DNA of 64,000 nt from Neokomagataea anthophila (GTDB lineage: Bacteria > Pseudomonadota > Alphaproteobacteria > Acetobacterales > Acetobacteraceae), in assembly GCF_018122595.1 (NCBI RefSeq), contig NZ_JAGRQH010000001.1, positions 310,001 to 374,000 of the forward strand, in the 5' to 3' direction. The position numbers were made by a program, and so were the translations under genes. This document shows, piece by piece, positions 43,134-52,210 of the stretch (positions are counted from its first letter, which is position 1; each line of letters begins with the position of its first letter). The notes under the pieces were generated by a model, which saw nothing but the letters and a program-made list of their open reading frames with translations, made no database searches and was not told where the DNA came from.

Positions 43134-44048
43134 TCAGTGCGACTGACGCAGAACAGATTGCGGCTGACCATTTTCCGCAGGAGCCTGGGTAGGCTCTGGT
43201 GCAGCAGAACGCTCTTCATCAGCCGTTGTTGGCATTTTGCCAGACTTCGCAATTTGTTCAGGGTCAACGCCATCAGCCGGAATGTAAACATGCGACAAAG
43301 TCTTGTTCAACTGAGCAATAACTTCGTCCGTGATATCATGTTCTCCAACATGCAGAACCACTTGCTCTGAATGCAGAACAAGATTCATACCATGAGAACC
43401 TGCAACACTCGCAATAATGCCGTTTGGCTGTTCAAGTTCACGCTCAATCTGATGATACGCAACCTGAGCCGCTTCCTGCAAAATGCGCGCCTGATTACCG
43501 AACTCACGCTGATCTTTCGCACGACGCTCTTGCAAATGACGTTCACGCAGTTGGATTTGATCCGCACTCAGACCGCGCGCTTGCGCTTGAAGCTTTTGTG
43601 CTTCTTCACGCCATGCGGCTTCTTCATGCTGAACAGCCTGCGCCAAGCGATCCCGGCGCGCACCCAAAACCTGTTGGATTTCCTGTTGCGCGCTGGACAT
43701 CTGCATCACAGCTTGCACATTAATCACACCCACCACAACCGGCGGTGGCGTCGTTGATTTTGCCAATACTGGCGGTGTCGGCACGGGCGGCAAAGGCAAA
43801 ACTGGCGGAGCGCGCTGCGCCTCTGGGGCGGCCTGCGCATCTTCTTCCGACATCGGGGCAGGCTGCTCTACAACATGCCGTGCTACTGGGCGCGGTGCAG
43901 CTTCTGGCTGTGCACTTTTAGGCACAAACCAACCACCATTTGCTGATTGAGCCTGTGCAGTTGGCACAGAAAAGCCCAATGCCGTTCCAACGAAAGCACC
44001 AAGCAGAGCACTGACCTTGGCCGTGCGTTTCAGCGAAGTCAGGGTCAT
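43134..44048 (-). CDS. skp: Skp/OmpH family periplasmic chaperone with proline-rich linker
   Basis: Periplasmic chaperone that carries unfolded outer-membrane proteins to BamA. From ATG 44048 (GAGG upstream) there are 304 residues. A signal peptide (ALLGAFVGTALGFSVPTAQAQ) is followed by about 75 residues rich in Pro and Ala. The Skp core (about 110-250) has VVVGVINVQAVMQMSSAQQEIQQVL and a long charged coiled coil (LQERRAKDQREFGNQ), and there is a Pro/Ala/Glu C-terminal tail. Classical Skp is near 160 residues, so the linker and tail are unusual. It sits between bamA and lpxD, the common location. Confidence 0.88.
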   Translation of the reverse strand: MTLTSLKRTAKVSALLGAFVGTALGFSVPTAQAQSANGGWFVPKSAQPEAAPRPVARHVVEQPAPMSEEDAQAAPEAQRAPPVLPLPPVPTPPVLAKSTTPPPVVVGVINVQAVMQMSSAQQEIQQVLGARRDRLAQAVQHEEAAWREEAQKLQAQARGLSADQIQLRERHLQERRAKDQREFGNQARILQEAAQVAYHQIERELEQPNGIIASVAGSHGMNLVLHSEQVVLHVGEHDITDEVIAQLNKTLSHVYIPADGVDPEQIAKSGKMPTTADEERSAAPEPTQAPAENGQPQSVLRQSH

Positions 44049-44074
44049 AAACACCTCTTTTAAAATGATATCTA

Positions 44075-44101
44075 AAGAGTGCGGTACGATACCGCACTCT
44101 T
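44075..44101 (-). terminator. 12-bp hairpin between bamA and skp
   Basis: AAGAGTGCGGTA (44075-44086) and TACCGCACTCTT (44090-44101) pair perfectly around a 3-base loop, 5 bases after the bamA stop. The following minus-strand bases are AT-rich but without a U-run. It may lower transcription into skp or stabilise the bamA message. Confidence 0.55.
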
Positions 44102-44106
44102 GGTAC

Positions 44107-46620
44107 TTAGAATTGCTGCCCAAAACCAAAGCGGATTGGGTAAATACGGTCTCCGCGTTCCTTGCGGAGCGGCACAGCGGCATCAATATTCACGAGACCA
44201 AACGGACTCTTCCAAGAGACCCCGAAGCCAGTGGCCACGCGTGGCGTCATCGTGTCACCATTGATCGGTGTGTATGGATAATTCGCCTGATAACGACGCG
44301 CAAAATCCGTATAACGGTTACGAACACGAATACCAGACAAGCTACCCGCATCCACGAAATAACGACCTGAAATCCCAAGATCATCGCCCATTGGCATCGG
44401 GAAATTCAACTGAGCAGAGGCCGTATACATGAACGTACCACCAATGAAGTCTTCACTTCCTTGGGTTGGCATCCATCCTGTGCACTGCCCATTTGCACTT
44501 TTATTCGTACAAATATGCCCTGAACGAGGACCGACACCACCTTGCAAGAAGCCACGCAGGTTCTGACCACCAAGATAGAAGTTATCAATGATGTTCTTCT
44601 GGCTGCTGCTGCTCCAGTCACCCATGTAGCCAACGCCGCCCTTCAGCTGCACCGTCCAGTCATGGTTACCTGTGAAATCATCCAGCGGAATATAATACGC
44701 ACCATCCGCCTTCACACGGCCATACTTCACGCCGCCGCCAAGCCCAGCAAAGTCACCGCCCAACGTCATGACATACCCATCATGTGGGTTCATACGACGA
44801 TCACGACGGTCATACGTCAATGTGGTACTCAACTGAGACAGCAAAGACCAACCACTGGACTGCTGAACATAAATCGACGGTGCATATGCATTATAAGACG
44901 GGTACTGATTAATCAGTGCCTGACTATAAGTATTAGAAACCTGACGATCAACCAGCGTATAGTTCCAAGACTGAGACAGATAGCGATTATACGCATACCC
45001 CATCCGCAGGCTCATACCATACTGACCTTCGCTATAGCTTTGCTGATAGCTACTATAACCGTTACTGCTGGTCTTAATAAAATAGAAATCTGCACCAGCA
45101 ACAAGATTACGGTTCAGGAAGTATGGATCCGTAATCGAGATATCGGCTTGTTTTTGATAATAAGCCAACGTGCCTGACAAGCCAGCATCCACCCCTGTTC
45201 CCAGCAGGTTATGTTGCTTTACAGACGCGTTGCCCAACATACCAACATCTGTTGAGTAACCACCACCGAGCGAAAATTCACCTGTTGGCTTCTCAACCAC
45301 ATTCGCCGACACGTTCACACGGTCAGGCGCTGACCCTTGCGTCTGATCAACAGACACTGAACTGAAATAGCCCAGATCCTGCAATTCAAGTTTGGAATAC
45401 TTACGCGCGAACGGCGTGTATGCATCACCTTCGGCCATAGGTAGGTTGCGGCGAATAACACTATCACGGGTAATGGTATTCCCGTTGATATCGATCCGCT
45501 CAACATACACATGTGGACCTTCGTTCACATCGAACAACAGATCAACAACATGCTTTTCCGGATTACGAGCAATTTCGGAGCGCACCAGAGCAAATGGATG
45601 CCCTTCTGCCTGTAACCACTCCTGCATATTCGTCGTATTATGCTGAATCGCCGTGCCGTCATACCACTGGTGGTTAAACAGCTCGACATGCTTCTTCATG
45701 AGTTCTGGCGTAACACCACGCACAGACGAACGAATATCAATCTTTCCCAAACGATAACGCGCACCTTCATCCAAGGTAAAGGTTACCGTAAAGGTCTTAT
45801 GATCTGGCGACAGTTCACCTGTCGCATCAATCATATGGAAATCGACGTAACCGTTTTGAAGATAAAAACGGCGCAACAACTCAGCATCGTACTTAATACG
45901 CTCTGGGTTATATTCATCCGATGACGAGAAGAAACGGTACCACGCAGCTTCCTTGGAGGACACAACCTGCGCCAAACGGGCTTCACTGAACTGCTTATTG
46001 CCCACAAATGCAATTTTGTGGATCAATGTTTGTTCAGCTTCATTGATCTTAAAGATCACATCTACGCGGTTATGCGAAAGCTTCACAATCTGCGGCGTAA
46101 CCGTCGCCCCAAAACGAGCCTTTTGCGCGTACTGGTTCAGAAGCTTTTGACGGTCCGCTGCCGTGACCTGTGATGAGAAAACAGCACGGGGACGAAGGCT
46201 GATCTCCTTACGAAGATCCTCATCCTTAATGGCGTGATTCCCCTCAAACACAATGCGATTAACAATTGGGTTTTCAACCAGATCTACATGCAAAGTGCTG
46301 CCATCACGGCGCAGCGTGACGTCACGGAACAAACCCGTCGCGTATAGCGTCTTCAAAGACCGATCAAGGTCATCTTGCTTAAACGTGTCACCGGGTTGGG
46401 CCACCATATAAGACAGCACCGTGCTCGTCTCAATACGAGCATTACCCTTCACATCAATCGACTGAATAATATCCCCGGGAAGAGATGCCTTCACCGGTGC
46501 GGCATGGCGCGTGGCCCGCGCATCTGCGGCCATCGGCACTGCCGGAATAAGACATGCCGAAGCCAGCAGCAGGAGCCGCATGTTCGAGAGCCGAGGGCTT
46601 CTAGACCGTGATCCTGACAA
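44107..46620 (-). CDS. bamA: Outer membrane protein assembly factor BamA
   Basis: Central beta-barrel of the Bam complex that folds outer-membrane proteins. A signal peptide (MRLLLLASACLIPAVPMAADA) precedes five POTRA domains (IQSIDVKGNARIETSTVLSY, VNRIVFEGNHAIKDEDL, IHKIAFVGNKQFSEARL and so on). The C-terminal 16-strand barrel has FSLGGGYSTDVG, the conserved NLRGF (here QNLRGFLQGGVGPRS) and a terminal Phe (FGFGQQF). The start is uncertain: TTG 46620 has AAGGA with an 8-base spacer and is used here; ATG 46581 starts directly at the signal peptide without a ribosome site; a TTG at 46707 is also open. Confidence 0.93.
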   Translation of the reverse strand: MSGSRSRSPRLSNMRLLLLASACLIPAVPMAADARATRHAAPVKASLPGDIIQSIDVKGNARIETSTVLSYMVAQPGDTFKQDDLDRSLKTLYATGLFRDVTLRRDGSTLHVDLVENPIVNRIVFEGNHAIKDEDLRKEISLRPRAVFSSQVTAADRQKLLNQYAQKARFGATVTPQIVKLSHNRVDVIFKINEAEQTLIHKIAFVGNKQFSEARLAQVVSSKEAAWYRFFSSSDEYNPERIKYDAELLRRFYLQNGYVDFHMIDATGELSPDHKTFTVTFTLDEGARYRLGKIDIRSSVRGVTPELMKKHVELFNHQWYDGTAIQHNTTNMQEWLQAEGHPFALVRSEIARNPEKHVVDLLFDVNEGPHVYVERIDINGNTITRDSVIRRNLPMAEGDAYTPFARKYSKLELQDLGYFSSVSVDQTQGSAPDRVNVSANVVEKPTGEFSLGGGYSTDVGMLGNASVKQHNLLGTGVDAGLSGTLAYYQKQADISITDPYFLNRNLVAGADFYFIKTSSNGYSSYQQSYSEGQYGMSLRMGYAYNRYLSQSWNYTLVDRQVSNTYSQALINQYPSYNAYAPSIYVQQSSGWSLLSQLSTTLTYDRRDRRMNPHDGYVMTLGGDFAGLGGGVKYGRVKADGAYYIPLDDFTGNHDWTVQLKGGVGYMGDWSSSSQKNIIDNFYLGGQNLRGFLQGGVGPRSGHICTNKSANGQCTGWMPTQGSEDFIGGTFMYTASAQLNFPMPMGDDLGISGRYFVDAGSLSGIRVRNRYTDFARRYQANYPYTPINGDTMTPRVATGFGVSWKSPFGLVNIDAAVPLRKERGDRIYPIRFGFGQQF

Positions 46621-46761
46621 ACCAGCTTTCCTTGTTACAGAACGCAAACGGGGCCCGGACGCCGAGCTACCTCGCCGGAGGTATCCGAAAAGCGCCCACT
46701 TATGCAAGCCATACGGCCCCTCACAAAGCGTTACCAGACGTATCTCTTCACTAAAGTACGA

Positions 46762-47871
46762 TCAACCAGCAAGATGCCTTAGCCAGCGGAAAAGACCCAG
46801 ATTAGTCAAGTCATTCAATGTCGAAAACAGGAACAAAGCCGCAATTAACGCCATACCGACCTGCATTCCGAGATCTTGAACCTTTTTTGGCACTGGACGA
46901 CGCAACACCGCCTCCGCCGCATAAAAGACCAAACGTCCCCCATCCAACACCGGAATCGGGAACAAATTAATCAACCCCAAATTAATGGATAGCAGCGCCA
47001 TAAAGGACAAAATGCTCGCCCAACCATAATGAGAGACTTGGCCAGACATCTGCGCGATACGGATCGTACCACCTAATTCACGTGCACTCCGCTGGCCCGT
47101 AATAATCTGGCCAACACCCTGCAAAATACGCTCTGAGGTCAACCAGCTTTCTTCCACGCCTTTCACAGCAGCAGACCAAACAGGCAATGGATGCCCAGGC
47201 ACAGCCGCAAAACCGATACCGAGGAATCCCGTTGCGCGGTGCCCACTTCCTTGCCCCGGCTGACTACCAAACGTCACCGGCAACGTCAGATCATGCCCAG
47301 CACGCAGCACATCCAATGTCGTCGTCACACCCGGACGGGCCGAAACCGTGCCCATAATATCCTGCGGTCCAGACATCGACAAAGTGCCAATTTTGGTAAT
47401 CACATCACCAACCTGAAGCCCGGCCTTCTCAGCAGCACTCCCGACCGAAACAGATGCAACATTATCTTTCAATTGTGGCTGCCCCACCGTGGCAAACAGC
47501 ACAGTGAATGCAAGGATCGCAAAAAGATAATTGAAAACCGGCCCCATCACGATCACCAATGCACGGGACCAAACCGATTTATCATGGAAGGTTTTACCCG
47601 GAATCCAGGCCGCCTTCTGCTCGTCCGTCGCTTCATCAGGGCCTTCAAAACCATGAGGCTTCACATAACCACCCAACGGAATAGCGCTAATCCGCCACTC
47701 CGTGCCTGTACGGTCATACCAGCGCCGTAAAGCTGGCCCAAAGCCGATAGAGAAGGTATCAACTTTCACACCACGCCAGCGTGCTGCGAAATAATGCCCC
47801 CCCTCATGGATAAAAACGAGTACCCCAAGAATCAGCACATACGCCAAAAGGGTCCGTAGCAGATCAAACAT
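46762..47871 (-). CDS. rseP: RIP metalloprotease RseP
   Basis: Site-2 protease that cleaves anti-sigma factors and signal peptide remnants within the membrane. The 369-residue product has the zinc motif HEGGH (22-26) in the first membrane helix, a PDZ domain (about 125-200, VGSAAEKAGLQVGDVITKIG), and the second zinc motif NLFPIPVLDGG in a late helix. Its ATG overlaps the dxr stop by 8 bases. It precedes bamA, the standard envelope-block order. Confidence 0.96.
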   Translation of the reverse strand: MFDLLRTLLAYVLILGVLVFIHEGGHYFAARWRGVKVDTFSIGFGPALRRWYDRTGTEWRISAIPLGGYVKPHGFEGPDEATDEQKAAWIPGKTFHDKSVWSRALVIVMGPVFNYLFAILAFTVLFATVGQPQLKDNVASVSVGSAAEKAGLQVGDVITKIGTLSMSGPQDIMGTVSARPGVTTTLDVLRAGHDLTLPVTFGSQPGQGSGHRATGFLGIGFAAVPGHPLPVWSAAVKGVEESWLTSERILQGVGQIITGQRSARELGGTIRIAQMSGQVSHYGWASILSFMALLSINLGLINLFPIPVLDGGRLVFYAAEAVLRRPVPKKVQDLGMQVGMALIAALFLFSTLNDLTNLGLFRWLRHLAG

Positions 47872-49087
47872 TCAAAGCTGCTTCCATCACATTACGCCGC
47901 CCACCATGGACAGATAAAATATGCTCTTCGGCCAGTTCACGCCCACGCGCATCCCAGTCCAAAACGTCATCAAGTGTTGTTAATTCGGGGTTTTCTGACA
48001 TTGCCTGTAGCGCGGCATCAATCGTTTCACCAATACCCAAAAACGTGATCCGACGATTCAAAAATGCGTCCACAGCCACTTCATTGGCCGCTGAGAAAAC
48101 CGTTGGCGCAGCACCGCCAGCACGTAAGACTTGGCGGGCTAACTTCAGCGGCACAAAGCGCTCTTCATCCGGCGCTTCAAAATCCAAACGACCGATTGTC
48201 GCCAAATCCAAACGCTGACACGGCGTATTCATACGCTGCGGCCACGCCAGTGTATGCGCAATTGGAATCCGCATATCAGCAGACCCCATTTGCGCCACCA
48301 AGCTTCCATCGCGGAACTGCACTAAGCCATGCACCACCGATTGCGGATGCACCAACACATCGATGCGATCTTCCGTCAGATCGAACAGACGCGCCGCCTC
48401 AATCACTTCAAGGCCCTTATTCGCCATAGACGCCGAATCAATGGTGATCTTTGCACCCATCGTCCATGTCGGGTGCTTCAACGCTTTCTCTGGGGTCGCC
48501 TCACGCATTTGCTCACGCGTTGCTTGACGGAAAGGCCCACCGGACGCCGTGAGAATAATCTTCTCAACGGTCGCCATGTCACAACCACCTAAAGCCTGAG
48601 CAATAGCATTATGCTCAGAATCCACCGGCAAAAGAGTCGCACCCGCTTCACGCACCGCCCGGAGCATCACATCACCGGCGCACACCAACGCTTCTTTATT
48701 AGCCAATGCCACAGCATGACCATTCCGCGCCGCTGCCAATGTCGGTTCAAGCCCTGCAGCCCCAGTAATGGCCGCCATTGTCCAATCCGCTTCAAGCGCA
48801 CCAGCATCAATCACAGCCTGACGACCACTCGCCGCCTGAATACCCGTCCCTGCGAGAAGGCTCTTTAACGCGTCATAATGGCGTTCATCATGAATAACAG
48901 CCACTTCTGCACGCAGAGCAATAGCCTGCTCCGCCAGCAACGCGGCATTACGCCCCCCGACCAGCGCGCGCACCGTAATCGATTCCGGCATACGCTTCAG
49001 CAAATCCACAGTGGATGTACCGATGCTCCCCGTACTCCCAAGCACACTAATGCGGCGTGGAGCAGCACTTGCTGGGCTGTTCGTCAT
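47864..49087 (-). CDS. dxr: 1-deoxy-D-xylulose 5-phosphate reductoisomerase
   Basis: NADPH-dependent first committed step of the MEP isoprenoid pathway. The 407-residue product has the dinucleotide site SVLGSTGSIGTSTVDL, LANKEALVCAG, the metal and substrate motif LLPVDSEHNAI, ASGGPF, and DSASMANKGLEVIEA. ATG 49087 has AAGGAG with a 9-base spacer. It follows cdsA and uppS, and the product pathway supplies the isoprenyl units used by UppS. Confidence 0.97.
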   Translation of the reverse strand: MTNSPASAAPRRISVLGSTGSIGTSTVDLLKRMPESITVRALVGGRNAALLAEQAIALRAEVAVIHDERHYDALKSLLAGTGIQAASGRQAVIDAGALEADWTMAAITGAAGLEPTLAAARNGHAVALANKEALVCAGDVMLRAVREAGATLLPVDSEHNAIAQALGGCDMATVEKIILTASGGPFRQATREQMREATPEKALKHPTWTMGAKITIDSASMANKGLEVIEAARLFDLTEDRIDVLVHPQSVVHGLVQFRDGSLVAQMGSADMRIPIAHTLAWPQRMNTPCQRLDLATIGRLDFEAPDEERFVPLKLARQVLRAGGAAPTVFSAANEVAVDAFLNRRITFLGIGETIDAALQAMSENPELTTLDDVLDWDARGRELAEEHILSVHGGRRNVMEAALNV

Positions 49088-49112
49088 GAAAAAACGCTCC
49101 TTTGTGAAACAG

Positions 49113-49955
49113 TCATCGGAGCCCCACTACAGAAGCCCCAGCGCCCAAGCCGACAGACGACCAATGCGTAAATGCCAAGGACCAAAAAACTTGCCCGGGT
49201 GCCACCAAAGACGCACAGGCCGCCACTGGTGCTGCCGCTAAAAGACCATCGAAACGATCCAATAAACCGCCATGCCCCGGAATTAACTGCCCAGAATCTT
49301 TCACACCCAAACGGCGCTTCGCTGCACTTTCGAGCAAATCACCGCTCTGCGCACAAAAACCGAGAAAGCCCCCCCACAGCATGCCACCATAGACAGGCCC
49401 GATACCAACACAGGCCGCCACAGCACCACCAATCAGCGCGGCACCGACGAGACCACCAATCGCACCGGAGCGGGTCTTACCCGGGGAGATACTCGGAGCC
49501 AATTTAGGACCACCGAAAATACGACCCGTGAGATACGCAAAGCTATCGCTCGCCACAACAACAGCAAAAACGAACAGTACACCCTGTAGGCCATAAGGCA
49601 GCCCTCTCAACCACAAGAGAGAGAGCCCACCAAAAGCCGCAATCATCACTGGAATACAGGTCGGCAACCCAAAAATCATGCTTGCCAGAGAGAGTACGAC
49701 TGCTTCATGCCAAGACCCCTTCAGAGCAGCAATCCCAGCCGCAACAGGCCATACCAACATCAAAATACCACGCCAACTCGTCCGCGAGTGCCCGAGCAGC
49801 GCTTCCCCTTCCCACACCAAACCAAACATGGTCAGCAAGATAAGGAGAGCATAACTCACACCGCCCGCCATCAGACACGCGGCACCTATGGTGACCATCA
49901 CCACAGCAGAGATCAAACGCAGACGTAAATCTGCCCAACGTGTTCCACTGCTCAT
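49113..49955 (-). CDS. cdsA: Phosphatidate cytidylyltransferase
   Basis: Makes CDP-diacylglycerol from phosphatidic acid and CTP for all phospholipids. From ATG 49955 the product has 280 residues, about seven membrane helices and the CDS signature SAAKRRLGVKDSGQLIPGHGG followed by LLDRFDGLL. The start overlaps the uppS stop by 4 bases. A longer open frame exists upstream but lies inside uppS. Confidence 0.95.
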   Translation of the reverse strand: MSSGTRWADLRLRLISAVVMVTIGAACLMAGGVSYALLILLTMFGLVWEGEALLGHSRTSWRGILMLVWPVAAGIAALKGSWHEAVVLSLASMIFGLPTCIPVMIAAFGGLSLLWLRGLPYGLQGVLFVFAVVVASDSFAYLTGRIFGGPKLAPSISPGKTRSGAIGGLVGAALIGGAVAACVGIGPVYGGMLWGGFLGFCAQSGDLLESAAKRRLGVKDSGQLIPGHGGLLDRFDGLLAAAPVAACASLVAPGQVFWSLAFTHWSSVGLGAGASVVGLR

Positions 49956-50719
49956 GCTGGACGCCCACCAAACCGCCTCTGACGGCCTGCATAAATATTC
50001 AATGCCTGGAGAAAGTCTTCTTCCCCGAAATCCGGCCACAGCACATCTAAAAAGACGAGCTCCGCATACGCACTTTCCCACAACAAAAAGTTGGAAAGTC
50101 GCCGTTCACCACTCGTCCGAATCAGCATATCCGGCGGCGGCATATCACCTGTTTGGAGACTACGCTCAAAACAGGTCTCATCAATCGCCTCAGGAGCCAT
50201 CTCTCCCTGCGCGACCGACTGTGCCAAACGCTGTGCTGTGCGCACAATATCCGCACGACCACCATAAGAGAGCGCCAATGTCAGCGTCAGCCGATCATTG
50301 TTGCGAGTGCGATTTTCTGCACGCAACAACTCATCATACAGCGCACCTTCAAACCGCTCAGGCTCTCCAATGACCCGCAAACGCACACCCTGCGCATCCA
50401 ACTCATCCAATTTATGGCGCAAATAAAACCGCAACAGCGAGGTTAAATCACCAATCTCAGCCGCAGGACGCCGCCAATTTTCAGACGAAAACGCATAAAG
50501 GGTTAGATAGCGCACCCCCTCTCGGATCGCGAATTTCACACTACGCTGCACAGCCTCAGCACCTTTACGATGCCCGGCTACCACAGGCAGCCCACGCGCC
50601 TGCGCCCACCGCCCATTACCATCCATGATGATGGCCATGTGCTGCGGCGGCACCGTTACACCACCCTCGTCAAGCGCGGTGTAACAATCCTGAGAAAACG
50701 GGGATGAACCAGAAGACAA
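49952..50719 (-). CDS. uppS: Isoprenyl transferase, undecaprenyl diphosphate synthase
   Basis: Cis-prenyltransferase that builds the C55 lipid carrier for peptidoglycan and other glycans. The 255-residue product has MAIIMDGNGRWAQARGLP (catalytic Asp), GHRKGAEAVQRSV, YAFSSENWRRP, and LIRTSGERRLSNFLLWESAYAELVF. The start at 50719 is a TTG with only a distant AGG; a later in-frame ATG (the M of MAII) would cut the usual short lead, so TTG is kept. It overlaps cdsA by 4 bases and follows frr by 8 bases. Confidence 0.95.
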   Translation of the reverse strand: MSSGSSPFSQDCYTALDEGGVTVPPQHMAIIMDGNGRWAQARGLPVVAGHRKGAEAVQRSVKFAIREGVRYLTLYAFSSENWRRPAAEIGDLTSLLRFYLRHKLDELDAQGVRLRVIGEPERFEGALYDELLRAENRTRNNDRLTLTLALSYGGRADIVRTAQRLAQSVAQGEMAPEAIDETCFERSLQTGDMPPPDMLIRTSGERRLSNFLLWESAYAELVFLDVLWPDFGEEDFLQALNIYAGRQRRFGGRPA

Positions 50720-50727
50720 GTTTGAAA

Positions 50728-51294
50728 TCAGACCTGCTTGATCTCGCGTTCTTTATCCGCAAGCATCTCATCAGCCTTCTTCACATACTGATCCGTCAGC
50801 TTCTGGATGGCATCCGTCCACGTCTTTTGATCATCTTGGCTGATTTCGCTCTTCTTCTCGAGCGCCTTAGCCTGTTCCATACCGTCACGGCGCACGTTAC
50901 GAATAGCAATCTTGCCGTTCTCAGCGTAACGACCAGCCGCACGTGCCAGCTCGTTACGGCGCTCTTCCGTCAGCATCGGAATGGGCACGCGAATGGTTTG
51001 GCCATCAGCCGCAGGGTTCAGGCCCAGACCGGCATCACGAATGGCGCGCTCAACAGCGCCAACAACCGTACGATCCCAAACTGATACCGTCAGCATACGC
51101 GCTTCTGGCACAGCAATCGAACCCACCTGAGACAGTGGAACTTCCGAGCCATAAGCCTCAACACGGACAGGCTCCAGAAGGTTCGGGCTTGCACGGCCTG
51201 AACGCAGACCGGATAGGTCACGGCGGAAGCTATCCATAGCACCGTCCATGCGGCGGGTCAGATCATCCAGAAGATCCTTAAGATCAGCAGACAT
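50728..51294 (-). CDS. frr: Ribosome recycling factor
   Basis: Splits the post-termination ribosome with EF-G. The 188-residue product shows RMDGAMDSFRRDLSGLRSGRASPNLLEPV, GLNPAADGQTIRVPIPMLTEERR and a C-terminal helix ending LADKEREIKQV. ATG 51294 has AAAGGAA with a 6-base spacer. It follows pyrH after 79 bases that contain a small hairpin. Confidence 0.97.
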   Translation of the reverse strand: MSADLKDLLDDLTRRMDGAMDSFRRDLSGLRSGRASPNLLEPVRVEAYGSEVPLSQVGSIAVPEARMLTVSVWDRTVVGAVERAIRDAGLGLNPAADGQTIRVPIPMLTEERRNELARAAGRYAENGKIAIRNVRRDGMEQAKALEKKSEISQDDQKTWTDAIQKLTDQYVKKADEMLADKEREIKQV

Positions 51295-51317
51295 GAGCGG
51301 TTCCTTTCAATGTAACG

Positions 51318-51337
51318 CATTTCGTACGAACGAAATG
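51318..51337. repeat. Inverted repeat between pyrH and frr
   Basis: CATTTCGT-ACGA-ACGAAATG forms an 8-bp stem with a 4-base loop in the pyrH-frr gap. No T-run follows; a weak attenuator or an RNA-processing site is possible. Confidence 0.35.
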
Positions 51338-51373
51338 TAAAACTAACAGTCTAAAGAATGTGATAAAGCCGGA

Positions 51374-52111
51374 TTAGCTCGCTTCAATAATACGGGTAAA
51401 GCGACCTTCACCCCGCATCACTGCACCAAAAGCACCCGGCGCGTGCATATTGAACACGATAATGGGCAAACGGTTTTCACGCGCCAAGCTAATCGCAGCA
51501 GCATCCATCACGTTCAGATCACGCGACAAGACATCCATATACGTCAGTTGCGTGTAGCGCTCAGCATCCGGATTACGGCGCGGATCAGCCGAGTACACAC
51601 CATCAACCTGCGTCCCCTTCAACAGAGCATCACACTCCATCTCATTCGCGCGCAGAGCTGCAGCCGTATCCGTTGTGAAGAACGGGTTACCCGTACCCGC
51701 TGCGAAAATTACAACGCGGCCCTTCTCCATATGACGAACAGCACGACGGCGAATGTAAGGTTCAGCGATGGACGCCATTTGAATGGCCGTCATAACGCGG
51801 GTTTCAACGCCACGGCGCTCTAGCGCATTTTGTAGCATCAATGCATTAATGACCGTTGCCAGCATCCCAGCATAGTCACCCTGCGCACGGTCCATACCCT
51901 TCGCAGCAGCAGCCAAGCCGCGGAAGATATTACCACCACCAACAACGAGAGACACCTGCACACCAGACGCTGCAACATCAGCAATATCTGCGGCAACCAT
52001 GTCCACCATATCGGGATCAACACCTGAGGGACCATCCCCCATTAATGCTTCACCGGATACTTTTAGAAGCACACGCTTATAGGCGGGGGTTTTCTCTGTC
52101 TCATCGCTCAT
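51374..52111 (-). CDS. pyrH: UMP kinase
   Basis: Phosphorylates UMP to UDP. The 245-residue amino acid kinase-fold protein has [40 protein letters not shown] and [18 protein letters not shown] 52111 has GAGGAG with a 7-base spacer; a longer frame to 52126 is not needed. In many bacteria rpsB-tsf precede pyrH; here era is upstream instead, separated by about 99 bases with no gene. Confidence 0.97.
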   Translation of the reverse strand: MSDETEKTPAYKRVLLKVSGEALMGDGPSGVDPDMVDMVAADIADVAASGVQVSLVVGGGNIFRGLAAAAKGMDRAQGDYAGMLATVINALMLQNALERRGVETRVMTAIQMASIAEPYIRRRAVRHMEKGRVVIFAAGTGNPFFTTDTAAALRANEMECDALLKGTQVDGVYSADPRRNPDAERYTQLTYMDVLSRDLNVMDAAAISLARENRLPIIVFNMHAPGAFGAVMRGEGRFTRIIEAS

Positions 52112-52210
52112 GGCGGGGCTCCTCACAGGCGGATATCGTGTTTTTGCTTCTCATACAGACGCAAAGCGTGCGGAACAAGCAAAGTCCCACACTTTCCGCG
52201 CCTTCACCCT

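Noticed and set aside
44542-45177. Plus-strand open frame of 211 codons inside bamA
   Set aside because: It is antisense to the conserved barrel region and has Ile/Thr/Arg-rich shadow composition.
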